A model generated the notes under the pieces. That model was not told the origin of the DNA. It saw only the letters and a list, made by a program, of their open reading frames with translations, and did not search any database. Positions 23,285-35,038 of a DNA stretch of 53,144 nucleotides are shown piece after piece. The first letter of the stretch is position 1. Each line of letters opens with the position of its first letter. The stretch is taken from NCBI GenBank assembly GCA_001584585.1, contig LSYV01000037.1, forward strand, positions 962,743 through 1,015,886. The letters run 5' to 3'. Made by a program: the position numbers and the translations under genes. The stretch comes from Gonium pectorale. Taxonomy: Eukaryota; Chlorophyta; Chlorophyceae; Chlamydomonadales; Volvocaceae.

Positions 23285-26200
23285 GAGCCCAAGGTCGCGC
23301 CCCCCGCGAGGCCCAGCCCCGGGCGCTGGTACGCACCCCGCGGCAGCCGGTCTTTCTGCAGCCAGGCGTTGTCATCCGCGTCCTGTGTGGGCGGCCACGG
23401 CTGGTGCGGGTTGAGGTCCACTCGGTCGTAGGGGTTGGCCTGCAATCGGGGCAATCGAGGCGCACCGTTTTCTACGGTGGTGATGCACTCCTGGGCAGAT
23501 GGGACTTCTGGTTTTGGTTAAGCGGTTAGGCAAGGTGAGGCGGGGCCACGGCTGTGTCGCACAGGGACCAGCACATGCCCAAGAAGACGCCCACTTGTGT
23601 TTTCGGCGCAAGCGGCAGGGTGCACCGAGCACAGCGACGATCTTATGTAGTCAGGCTCGGAGATGCAACAGCATGCGCGCCCGGTGCTTGCGAACTTGGG
23701 GCGCTGTAACGCATCGATCAGGCGCGCTTTGCGACCGACCGCGCCCTGGCATCGCCTCCCTTCCAACCACCCTCCACGCGCGCGCCCCCGCGCCCGCCTC
23801 CTCCTCCCACCCGTCTCCCGGCCTCGCCAGCGCTTCCCCCTGCTCTCATCACCGTCGTCTTGGTGGCGCCCTCCTCACCCCTTCCCCAACCCCCTCTTCA
23901 TGGCCCCCTCCCCCCACCCCCCTCTGCATGGCCCCTTCCTCATCCCCCTCCCCACCCCACCCCTACCCCACCCCCTACCCACCTGCCGCACGAAGCCGTA
24001 GCTGAACAGCTGGTCGGAGTTGCCGCCCTCCGAGTAGCAGATGCACACCTCGCGACCCGGCGCCAGGTCCCGCACCGCGCGGAACTCGAACCAGCCGCTC
24101 ACGGCGTCGCCGTCTCCTCCCCCGGCGCCGCCGCCGCCACCGCTACTAGCGCTCGTGCTCTCATCGCCGCTGCCGCTGCTGCCACTGCGATCGTACGCGC
24201 CGTTTGCCCGCCAGAAGGGGAAGGCGCCCGCCTGCCAGAGCGGCTGGTGGTTCCCCAGGTCGGCGAAGGGGACCATCAGCATGCGGCCCGGCACATGGAA
24301 GCAACGGCTGGTGGCCAGGGCGTAGCAGTAGCACAGCTCCTCCAGGCTGTAGCAGCCGCCGTCGCCGGCGTCGCCGTCATCGCCGCCGCTGCCGCGGGCC
24401 GTCACCGCCGGCGCCGAGGCCGAGGCCGAGGGCAGTCCCTCCTCCTCGTCGCTGCTGCTGTCCCACGCGGCGGCGTCGTTGGCGAGCTGCAGCAGCCAGG
24501 CCAGGTTGTCGCGAGTGCGCCGCCACTGCTGCGAGTAGCCGGGGACCTGCCGGCGGGCGCGGGAGCAGCGTTCGGGGCCGGGTGGCGGGAATCGGTCGGC
24601 TTCCCGCTGAGGTGGGTTCGGCCGAGCTCGGTGGGTCTGCATGGCCTGTGCCGCAGAGGCGGAAGTCCCAGCGCCACAGCCAAGCGTGGCTGCGTGGGCC
24701 ATGACGCCAAACGAAGGCCAGAACGCTACCCCCATACCACGCCTCGTATGCACCGGCTAATTTGCTGGTTCCCGAGACTTGACTGCCTCGCCGCCATCCT
24801 GCCTTGCGCTCGCACGCCCATCCGAGCAGCTGAGCGCACCCAATGCCCGTACCTCCACGGTCTACGCCGCCCTACCGCTCCCACACAACCGCACCCAACC
24901 ATCCGCCTCGCCTGACCGCCTCTCGCCTTGCATCCGTCCCGCCGAAGGCCCGCCCGCCGAGCGCGCTGGCACCCAGCCCAAATACCCGCCCGCCCGGCCC
25001 GGCCACCGCAATCAGCCACCCGACTGGCAGGCGGCCAGTGCCCCACGCCCAGAACAGACCTGCAGCAGCTCCGCCTCCTGCTCCGTGAACACGCTGAGAC
25101 ACGTGACGTCCGACGGCTGCGGCAGGCTGGCGCAGTAGCTGCGCCAGAAGGCGACGCCCCTGCTGCCGTCGCTGTCGCTGTCGGGGGTGCCCCCCGGGTC
25201 AGCCCAGCTGCCGTCTCCGCAGCCGCCTCCGGCGGCGCACTTGCGGCGCAGCCAGAGGAGCCAGAGCGCGAGGCGGGCTGGGGCGGGCAGGCGGTCGCTG
25301 TCCAGGAGCAGCGCCTGTAGCCCAGATGGCAGGCGGAGCCCGTGGTGAGCCTGGGCGGCGGGCGGCCGGGAAGGCGGGACAGGGGATGTTCTTAAGAAGG
25401 GAAACGGGTCGCGTCCGCGGGAGGGGCGGAGGGAGGGGCGGAGGGAGAGGCAAGTGAGGCTTGAGGGAAGGTCTTGGAGCTGAGGGGCACTGTGTCCGGT
25501 GGCAGTGAGGTGCAAGCGGCCAGCCTCAAGGCTGCAGGGGGGGGGGCCGCCCCAATGCCGGGGAGCGAGGCGGCGGGCTCGTCGCGCGGATCTTGCTCCC
25601 TACACACAACCTGGAGGCTGCGGTACTCGGCTGTACCATGCTCGTTATCCGTCCTCCCGAACCTGCCCTCCTACCTGCCAGCGGCGGAGGTAGCAGGCGT
25701 GCACGGCCACACTGTGAAAGCCAGACTCCTCATCCTTGCCGCGCAACACGGCGGCGCGCTCCCGTTCCTCCTCTGAATCCTGTGCACTGCCCTCTGGTAC
25801 GTCGTATAAAGGGGGCTCGTTCTCCGGGTCCGGTACGACTAGGGCGTTGACATCTGCTACGGACAGCATGGGTTGCCCGGCCCGCACCGCGGCGGAGGTG
25901 AAGAGGCCGCGACCCATGGGCCCATCCGCCACCCGGAGCACACTGCTGGCCGTCCGACGGAGGACGGTCAGGTGCGGCTCTGCGTCCTCGTAGTCGGCGC
26001 CAGCGACAGCAGCAGCGGGAGGGGCGGGGGCCACGGTAGTGGCGGCCGCGCTGGCGACCACGAGTTTCCGGCGGCGAGCCTCCCCATGGGCGACGCAGCG
26101 CCGACGAGGCAATCTCGCAAACGCTAAGCTGCAGCGCTCGGCGCTAGGGTCGGAGCAAGAGGTGCTCGGCGAGACTGTGAGCCGAGCGCCGTGCCTGCCG

Positions 26201-26328
26201 CCGCGCGATCCACGGTCGGAAATCCGAGTGATATACGCTTGAAGAGGAGCGAGGCATCGCGAGCAAGCGCGGACCCCGAAGCGTTGGGTGGTTGTCCGAG
26301 CGGCAACTTCAGTTGCGCAGGCTTTCAT
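21917..26328 (-). CDS. SET-domain protein lysine methyltransferase, probably plastid-targeted
   Basis: Five minus-strand exons: 26328-25675, 25350-25060, 24546-23983, 23439-23337 and 22770-21917 (TGA). Phases match, giving about 821 residues. Residues 1-95 are Arg/Ser/Ala-rich with few acids and end RRRKLVVASAAA, like algal chloroplast transit peptides. The SET domain is split by acidic and Gly-rich inserts. GPMGRGLF lies at about 136-143, VPFADLGNHQP has its Asn near 414, and CICYSEGGNSDQLFSYGFV ends near 501. It is followed by NPYDRVDLN, the start of a Rubisco-LSMT-type substrate-binding region. The last exon is mostly helical and Ala-rich. This arrangement matches SETD3/SETD6/Rubisco methyltransferase relatives, which use S-adenosylmethionine to methylate lysine or histidine in proteins. 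The join from exon 4 to exon 5 is the least certain; an extra exon between 23336 and 22771 is possible. Confidence 0.8.
23242..23290. repeat. 12-bp tandem repeat in SET gene
   Basis: Three full copies plus a partial copy of a 12-base unit GAGCCCAACCCC. In my model it lies in the fourth intron, but the minus-strand frame is open through it (Gly-Leu-Gly-Ser repeats), so retention would still encode a linker. Confidence 0.85.
25420..25449. repeat. Short purine-rich tandem repeat in SET intron 1
   Basis: Two to three copies of a 12-base unit GGGAGGGGCGGA inside the intron 25351-25674. Confidence 0.8.
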
Positions 26329-27419
26329 GTCAGCTGGGCATAAAGTCGGCAGCTTGGCTTTGATCGCAATGCTCGTGGTCGCTGCATCGTGCTCTACGGC
26401 ACTGACACATAATGGGCTTTGCTGAGACAGAGGCTTCTCAACAGCATATTGCGTAGTGGTTTTAGTACGTGTATGTGTGGGCAACCCGCCTCATTAGCGG
26501 CACCGGCCTGCATGTCCATGCGACCGCGCTTGCAAGGGACCACCCAACCCAGCTGTACCCCATATACAAGTCAGGGAATGTGTTTGGTAGGGTTCTTTTG
26601 ACGTGACTGGCACGGCACGGCGGATGCTGCTTGTGAAGGGCGACACAGGGGCGTTGTTGACAACAAGAGCCGTCACGAGCCATAAGGGTAAGCTATCACA
26701 TCGCTTTACAGATCCGTTCCAAGGGCGCCGGCAACCCAAACATCAAGGCCGCATAGTAGGCCCGTTCAGGGAAACACCAAATTCGAAGGGGCACCATCAT
26801 ACGGTGCCCTTCCCCAACCGCCAGTCAGGCTGATGATCGCGCGCATGTATACAGATCTCAAGCCCCAAAAGCAATCCAGGTGGCTGGTGCGCGCGCCTCA
26901 ATTGCATACCACACGAGCACGCCGTGTCGCGTTCGCCTGCTACGCTTCCTGCCACCCACCAAGGCCACGAGCTACGCATTGCGCGTTAGCCGCTCTCCGC
27001 TTCCTGGAGCAGATCTTCGAGCAGTACAGAGATTGTTCGCATGTCATATAGTTTCCATTCCAATCCAATCCAGTCCTAGCCGTCAGACACAACCTACGCT
27101 GCCCCACTGTCCTGACCCTGCATGCTCGCCCTCATGGAAAGCTCATTGAAATGCTAGCCTACATACCTGATGCTAACGCGTGTCACCCTGAACGTCTCGC
27201 ATGACCAGTCACCGGTAAAGTTCGAGCCAGCCATGAAAAGGCTGCATGGCTTCATCACGCCCGCACCTGCCACTTCACGCATTGTACGGCCGGCTTTATG
27301 GCGCCCCATGGATGCATGCTGTGCACCGTCACTGTAATCGCAAGGCGCGCAGCGCCCGGCACACACATGGCGAACAATGAGGGCTAGAGGATGCGTAGCG
27401 GAGGTGGCGCCCACCTCCT
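26329..27419. other. Intergenic region between SET 5' end and kinesin 3' end
   Basis: About 1.1 kb expected to hold the SET promoter and kinesin 3' UTR. A minus-strand TGTAA (TTACA at about 26703) lies roughly 715 bases past the kinesin stop and could be its polyadenylation signal. No gene or strong TATA element is seen. Confidence 0.5.
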
Positions 27420-30400
27420 TCAGTGCACAATGCCGAGCACACGTTCAAGCCTGGCCTTCACCTCGGCCACCATGAACCAGGCCACGGTGGAGGCGCGGTA
27501 GTACTCGTAGTCGTGAGCCGTCTGCGGGTAGATGAGCGTCAGAGACGTCTTGACCTGCTCCATTTTGACGCCCGCCTGCGAAGGGTAGTCGGGAGGAGCA
27601 CGGCATGGATGTGATATGTAACAAGGGGACGCGGCCGTCATACAAAATGTCAAAGAGCGACCACAATCCCCATTCGGTGACATGGGCTCCAGAACGGGAG
27701 TATAGGACTTCATGCTGAGGCCCACAACAGTCTTCCAGACATGGCGCATGACACGGCCCAATCCCCATGTCGTATCAGGCGCGAAGCGCGCATAATGACG
27801 GGCTGTAGCCGACCTTACCTGCATCCAGCGCTTGAGCAGCTGCGGCCGCGGCACACAGAAGCCGCAGCGGATGCCGTTCTCGATCGCATGGTTGCAAAGT
27901 GCGTAGAGCAGGCCGATGGACATGTTCAGGCGGTCCACGCTGCTCCAAGTGATTGTGTTGGCCTTTTCGGCTTCTGCGGGTATAAACGCATCCCGAAAGC
28001 AGCACAACTGATTAAAGACCGTGGAGTGCCAACTCAGTGCCAGCCTTCCGCAGCAGATACGAACCGTCAGGAGCGGGATGGCTAATACGGTGCAGTACGG
28101 ATGCCCTGCGTTCGTGCTCCCACCTGCCGCCATCGCCGCTGCCATCGCCTGCTCCTCAGTCATGCCCTCCGCGAGCGCCGGCCGCACGCTGGTGTGCGGG
28201 ATCTGCAGGCCCCACAGCTCGATGCGCTCGTCGACGCCATAGTACCTGCACACCAAAGGCCGCACATTGTCAGATATTGCACCATCAGCGGGATGGCTCC
28301 CCACATATCACAGACCGTGACTCACCGCAGGTCCTCGGGGTCCTCGAAATCGAAGATGCAGGACGCGATCATGTTGGTGCCGAAGGTGGCCATGAGGCAG
28401 CCCACCGCCGGTCCGACGGCATCCTTCATGGTCGCCTCGCCCGTCGCTACGTTCAGCAGCGCAGCCGTCATATCACGGCCCGGGTTGATTTCGAGGCGCG
28501 CGAGCAGGTACGTCATCTTGTCGGAGGCTGGCAGCGGCGTGTTCTCTGGCAGCAGGCTGATGACGTCCTTGAAGTCCTCCTTTGTGCAGGCCTTGAAAAC
28601 GGCCAGGGTGTCGTGCTGGTTGACCTGTAAGTGAGCAGGGGAAGCATACGCGGCGAAAGGGAGGTGAATAACCTCGAAGCATGGCACGCGCCTCGTAACT
28701 GGAACCGCTGGTAGGAAGACAGCTCAGAACGAATGCACCAATCCATGCGCCCCGGCCACTCGTAGAAACAAAACTGGTACCATGCATGGTCATTTACAGC
28801 ATATGGAGCTTGCTTTATGATGGAAATGAAGATGCATGGAGGCACGGCCCAGGCATCCCACCTTGAAGCGTGCCAGGAGCTTGGGCACCTCGCCCTCCTC
28901 CAGCAGGTCGTACCCGCCACCTGCCCCTTCATCGCCAGCGGCGTCGTCGGCGCCAGTGTCGTCGGCGACCGGTTCTGCAAGGCTGCTCCCGGCCTCGCCA
29001 CCGGTTGCTTCGCGCTCGAGCTCCGCAAGTGACACCTGGCTACTGTCGCCGATGGCCCCCGCTCCGCCGTCGCCAGCCGCGTCTGCGTGAACGATATGTC
29101 ACAGACGCGCAAAGTTTGATGGCATAGTAAACCTGACTCCAGTCGCCATGGCGCGCGTGTTGCCCCAAAGCGAAGGCAAAGGCATGAGATCGAAAAGATA
29201 CGGAGGAAAGGGAAGGCGCCGTGTCAAGCGCACCTGCTTTTTGGGCGCGCCGGAACTTAGACTTGGCGGCAGCAGTAGCGGCCAAGGCCACAGCGTCCTC
29301 AGCGGCGCCGGAAGACGGATCGCCGTCCGCGAACATGGACTCGTCTGCCCGGCCGCTCTCCTCAAGTGCACCGACATCCGCGTCGTCCGCGAACATGGAC
29401 TCGTCACCGCCCTCCGCGCCGACGTAGTCCTCAGTGCCGACATCTCCCTCGCCCTCCTCACCGCCCTGCAGTGCCGCAATTCAACCAAACTCGAGATTGG
29501 ACCGAAGCTGCTGCAACGCTGTGCAATCAGGCAATGCGCTATGTACGCCTCAGTACGACTGCTCCCGAAGGCGCGTCAATAATCTTGCATCCAGCATTCC
29601 GAACAGCCTCACGAGCGCTGCCTTCCCTCACCTCAAAGAAGTCGTCCGTCCCTCCGTACTCGCTCTGAGCGGTGCTGGCCCCGCCCTCACCGGCCTCCTG
29701 CGATGCGAGCCACGCTGCGAACGAGGACTTCGACCCCGGCTTCGCCGTGGACGTGCCGGGTCGCGGCCCTGCGAAGCATATGCATGCCATTTTAGTCATT
29801 GGTCATCAGCGGTGATGCCCGAATGGGGTGGTGCTGCACCCACGCATACGGTCAACCAGGGCCGCCAAGCTATGTTCACTAGTGTTACGGAATCACCACA
29901 TCAGCTCAGTGATTGCTTACTGGAGGATGACGCGGTTGCACCTGGTGAGTCGTCGGCGACACCCCGGCCGCGGCTGCTGGCTGGGCGGTGCTGCTGTGAC
30001 CGCCGGACCGAAGCAGATACTCCGGCAGCTCCACCGGCACCAGCGAGGCTTTCCACAGAGTTCGCCACCTGGCTGAGTCGCAGCCGCGTGCCGAAGCCCT
30101 TCAGCAGCTCGTCCCCAATGACCTGGGAGTTCAGACACATAGCGAAGCTGAGGTGCAGGGCATGAAAGGCATGCGTGTAGCTTGAGCTGGCGTGGTCGCG
30201 TCTCCAGCTTGGGCATCCACACCCTCTCACGACAGGTAACCACGTCAACCGGAAGAGCAGCGACGCGTTATTGGCACTGCAGTGACAGTGCTCTGGATAC
30301 ACACCTGGTCGGTGGGAATGCTGGTTGTGTTGCCGCCGGCGAGGCGTCGCCGCAGCTCGTCGTACTGGTTGGCGCGGAGCCGCTGGAATCCCTTTGCTTT

Positions 30401-33271
30401 CATCTGCTCTTCGCGCAACACCGCCAGCTGCGCCTGGCGCTTCGCCTCCTTCTCCTTGCGCTCCCGGTCACGGCGCTCGCGAACCTCTTTCAGCCGCTCG
30501 TGATCCTCCAGCAGCGCCTGCAAGGCGGATTTTGTGCCAGCGCAAGGCAAGCGCCCTTTGCACTCGCCGTCATGTCCCAGGAGTATCAAGTCTACCGGAG
30601 CCGGACGTGCTATACTGGCTGCAGGCGCAAGGTGGCTACACAGCAACGGGGCTTCGGGACGAAACTGTGCTCAGGTAGACATGCGTTCCTGGCACTTTAC
30701 CTGCAGCTGCATCATGCCCAGCGAGTTGCCCATCCCAGCCGTAGGGATGACCGGGAGCAGATCTTCCTCCAGCGTAGTGAACCTGTTGCACGCAACCCAT
30801 GTTTCAGGCCATACAGGTATATGGACCATCCCCCAAGCCTTCACTTCATATGCAATACAAATCACTTTGGTGATGCGCATGTTCATGCATGTATGGACGC
30901 GGCCTGTACCTGTTTGGAAGGGGCTGGTTCTTGATCTTGCATGCCCGGTTGGCATACTTCAGGGTGTTGTTGGTCTCCTCAAAGTCCGACTCCGACGGGC
31001 TGATGCAACTGATGAGAACCGTCAGGCTGTTTCCACCCAGCGAGTCCTGAAGCGGAACGGAGACAGGTGCTTTTGCGTGATGAAGAGCCTGTGATGAGCT
31101 GCCTTTCCTGTGCAATACAGGTTTTGTATCGCACTGTCCCGACCCACAACTTCGATTCAGTTCGCATCCGCCCTACCTGCAGCAGGCGCGTCAGCTTCGA
31201 GTCGCGGTACGGCACGTGGGTGGCCTTCTTCTTTTCCCCGGGCGTCGCCATTTTCTCCTTCGTTTCATCCCCGGCAAGCGCCACAATGACGTTTCCAAGG
31301 GCCAGCAGGCCACTGCGTGAAGAGCATCCACGTGGATAGTGTAAGAAACACAGGTCGCTGATACTCTTCAGTGGGACAAGACGTCCCTATCCTACAGCTC
31401 CACCAAGCAAGCGGACTATCCATGTCAGGGAGGAGGTCGCAGCGTCTCTCTTGGCCAAGCATCCCGTCAGCCGTGGGAATGGGCACTGGACATGCCTTGC
31501 CTTTGCAGAGAGCATCAACAGTCTGCACCAACCTGTTGATGTGCGTGGCCTCCTTCAGCTCCTTGCCTGTCACGCCTGAGCGCTTGACGCGCTCGCTGCC
31601 CGCCAGGTCCACCAAGTGGAGCTTGCTGGTGAACTCGCTGGTCCGGACCTGGATGGGTTTACGCAACCCTTCATTGTGGCTGGCTACGCGTTTGCATGCC
31701 CCTCCATGCACAGCACCATCAAGCCTGAGGTTTGCCCGCTGACCCCGCCTTCAGATTATCTGTTGCTGTTATTCTTCCGTCAGGCTGCCATGCATGCGCA
31801 CCTTGGCCTTCAGGTCAGTGCCCAGCTCGTTCAGCACCTCCACAACAGTCCGCTGCACCGTTATGGTGAAGATGGCGTGGGAGCGCGACGACCTGCAATT
31901 CGTTGAGACAGAGGTGGGTCATGTTCCCATCAATGACCGCCAATACCTTGACACCGCGGAGCAAATGTACGCAACTTGAACAGCAGCGCTCGGCGGTATT
32001 CGCACTGTGTATACCCCAGCGGTCAGCAAGCAGAACCCTGTCCGTATGTAAACCGTAGTACCTGTCGTTCAGCTTCGTGGATGACGTTGAGCGGTTCTCC
32101 ATGCAGAGTGTAAAGAAGGACAGAAGCTCCTCCGCTCCGGTGACCTCCCTCTCCGTGACGCCGACCACCTGAATGTGCCAGACCGTAGTAAAACGCAGTT
32201 TGGCACATAACACAGCATGAAGCACTTTCAACGGCACCAAGGTCCGGCATTCGAGTGGCCCCACAGTGATGAATGAGCTCCATCGCTCGTGTTGTCACTG
32301 TGGTACGGCTACCCGCATCCCATGCAGCCCCACGAGCTCACCTCAGGAACCACGCGCCCGTCCTTGCCCACTGGCCGCTCTTGCAGCTTAAGGTTCGAGG
32401 TGCTGCCGCCCTTCCCGTCCCAGCCTTTGGCCGCCTCATCGCGGCCACCCGCGAGAGCGAGATCACGCAGGTCCTCGTTGTAGAGCTCCAGCCCATAGGC
32501 CGAGATCTGGGGGGTAGCAGGGATGCCATGCGGTCACGCCCTGCAGCTCAACACAAAGCCGTGTTGCCCCAACCGACGACACTTTCATGGCGAACATATT
32601 CGGCATTTGGATCTGGCGCGGCAACACGACATACCGTCGTCTTCTCCCCGGGTTTCTCCTTCCTGCGGAGCGCCTCTGCCAGCGCGAAGATGTGGCGAAT
32701 AACACGTGGCGTGACACCTGCAGGACATCTCCGTTGTGTGAGCACCCCCCTCCCGCGCAGGCGTACACTGCACCGCGGCGCCCCTTGCCAGAGCGCACCC
32801 ACCCTCCTCGACCACTCCGTGGATGCCCTGGCCACCGGCCATTGTGTGGGTTTTGCCGGAGCCAGTCTGGCCATACGCAAGGACCGTGGCGTTGTACCCC
32901 TGCACCGAGCGCACAGATTTGTTACATATTTGGTGCGTCACGCCGCTGCCCATGAGATATGATGGGGCCGCTCGCACCTTGAAGACTGCCTCCACCAGCT
33001 GCGCCACGCAGTCCTCGTATATGGCATCGGACGTAATGTCCTGGCCGTAGCGACGATCGAAGGCATAACCCTTTGCCGTCGCTCCCCTCAGCTGCAGCAG
33101 GGTGTTCTTGTCCACGGCCTGCGAGCGCCGGCCTTGGTCAAGCCAAGGTCAAGCCCGCCGCTGACCGCTTCCCCAAGGCCTTACCGATAGGACAACTTGC
33201 TTGGTCTCCTCATCGAAGCTTACGCAAGCGCGCATGCCCTCGTCCCGCTCCCTCGGGTTGAGGGGTCGCAC
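27420..33271 (-). CDS. Kinesin-4-like motor protein with unusual C-terminal domain
   Basis: Twenty exons in coding order: 33271-33185, 33118-32978, 32899-32803, 32717-32635, 32506-32342, 32168-32062, 31892-31802, 31648-31533, 31312-31177, 31046-30910, 30782-30701, 30517-30305, 30122-29921, 29768-29632, 29465-29234, 29082-28862, 28624-28326, 28245-28124, 27973-27819 and 27575-27420. All phases match, giving 992 residues; a short first exon is not found. The motor spans about residues 1-387: [14 protein letters not shown]-loop [14 protein letters not shown], switch [14 protein letters not shown], switch [16 protein letters not shown], then [14 protein letters not shown] and [15 protein letters not shown], the last typical of kinesin-4. 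A charged coiled coil follows (about 414-485), then acidic disordered stretches with a repeated DESMFAD, then a compact region (about 750-992) I do not recognise. It should be a plus-end microtubule motor; its cargo or role is unknown. Confidence 0.9.
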
Positions 33272-35038
33272 CTTGCAACGGAGCGCGGAAAGTTGCATTT
33301 CTCCAGCAACATTTTCTGGCGTCTATTAAATCTCCTGAATCGCTTGCGATTCTTGCGCAAGACGCGCACGTACCCGAACGCATACTTGAATGGCCGAAGA
33401 TGGGCCATCTCCAGAGCTCCCCTCCTCCGCCATCACACCGCAACCCCTGAATCAAGCTATGGTCTAGTGTATTTGATGCAGCAATTTGGTTGAGGGAAGT
33501 GGCTAGTGCAAAGGCAAATGATCGGCAAGAAAAGAAGTCAGAGGTGAAGCTTGCAAATGAAATCAGCCCCAAGCCATTCAGAGAGAGCAGCTGGGGCGAT
33601 GTGTGTATGGGCAGGATGTAAAGAGGGGAAGTTCTGCGGGGCTATTGTTGTACAGGGGCAGGTTCCTTCCTTGGCGCCACCACCGCATCGTGCACGCCTG
33701 GTCATTTGTAGCACGGTATATGTACAATTGCCCGGCGTTGACTGGGGAACACGCGGACATTTGTGCAAATTAGTGTGTTTCCCTGTCCACGCTCGGCCCA
33801 ACTGAGGCCCCGACTGTGTTTGCTGGAATATGGGTGTCGGCTGAGGAACGCAGCGTTTACACGGTGGTTGGGTGCCGGTGCATTCGGGGCTGGCCCCGGG
33901 CCGGGCCCCATCGACATAAGTATCACGTCCCATGAATCTCCCCTACACCTCAAAGCCAGCCGTCACTGGTGCCCTCTGCATCGCCCAAGCTGCCGACTCG
34001 TCGTGGTTGCTGCCACAGCGCAGCCTGCGAGCCTCACGTTTGGCAACCCACTGCGCTTCGGGTGGTTGGGCCCTGCTTCGCCCTGATCTTGCTGCAGCGT
34101 GGCGTCCTTCTCATCGTCACATGTCCCTGTCCCACATGGCCTGTGAGCGGCGCCGGGCGTGAGGTCAGGGACATGTGTTTGGCACCTTCCTAGAATTGCT
34201 GTGCAGTTGTGTGCTGGGCCAAACCTGCAGCTTGAGCATTCGTAAACCGTCGTCACTGGTACAGGCCATAAAGGCCCTGCAATCAAGAGTCTCGCTTTCT
34301 GCTGGGAATGGTTTCAAGGGGAGAGTCGGGAAGTGCAGGAGGGTGGAGCCAGCTCTCCCGGTGAAAGACCATACCTAAACCCTGCCCAACCACAGAGCGC
34401 CATGGCATCCAACCAAGGCCATACCTAGCAACCAAAGCACGGAAGCGCAGATGTCGCGCTACAGTAATGTAAGATGAGGGAAGAGACAGGATTTGGCCTG
34501 GCCACCCTGGCAAGGGGCAACCTGATATCCGTAACCTGTGTCAGGAGAGACCCATGCTGCTGGTGTCCTGTAACAATCAGATTCTTTCATGCTGCACGTA
34601 TGCGTTCTCACACATGCCGGGCGGAGCTTTTGGGTGCTGCGCGTGCCTGGCCTGCTGCAAAAAAAAGAGAAACCTGCACTCATACACGCGCTGGCGGCCT
34701 GGGCGGCTTACGGCTGTGATACCGAAAGGAACAGGCGCTGAATGGGAACTGTTTTTGGATAAACTGTGCCATTTTGACGGTGAGGGGCGCTTAACTGTGC
34801 GGAATCCTGTTCCGCGTACCAGGGTGGGATGTGCCGGGACAAAAACGTGCTACGTGCCCATGCTCAATCGTGAGCCGAACTTGTTTTCCAGGCAGGTGCA
34901 GGCGAACACGAGTAGAGTGCATACACCGGAAGCCCGATTGCTTCTGGAAACTCCGTATCCCGTACGCCATCCCATGTCGCCATGTGGCTCCATCCTCTTC
35001 TGTATTCTACTTGACGTGCGCCTGAGGTTGAATAGAAA
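33272..35038. other. Divergent region between kinesin and MLF genes
   Basis: About 1.8 kb that must contain both promoters and the missing first kinesin exon(s). That exon should end just before VRPLNP with a phase-0 donor and carry the first motor strand; I could not find a convincing candidate. A small ATG frame at 33408 on the minus strand (MAHLRPFKYAF) ends at a GTACGT donor but lacks kinesin features. Confidence 0.5.

Noticed and set aside
27420..28624. A separate gene downstream of the kinesin
   Set aside because: No stop codon or plausible new start intervenes, and splice phases (1,2 / 0 / 2 / 1 / 0) match all the way from the motor to the final stop, so one gene is simpler. Kept as a finding because it could be tested.
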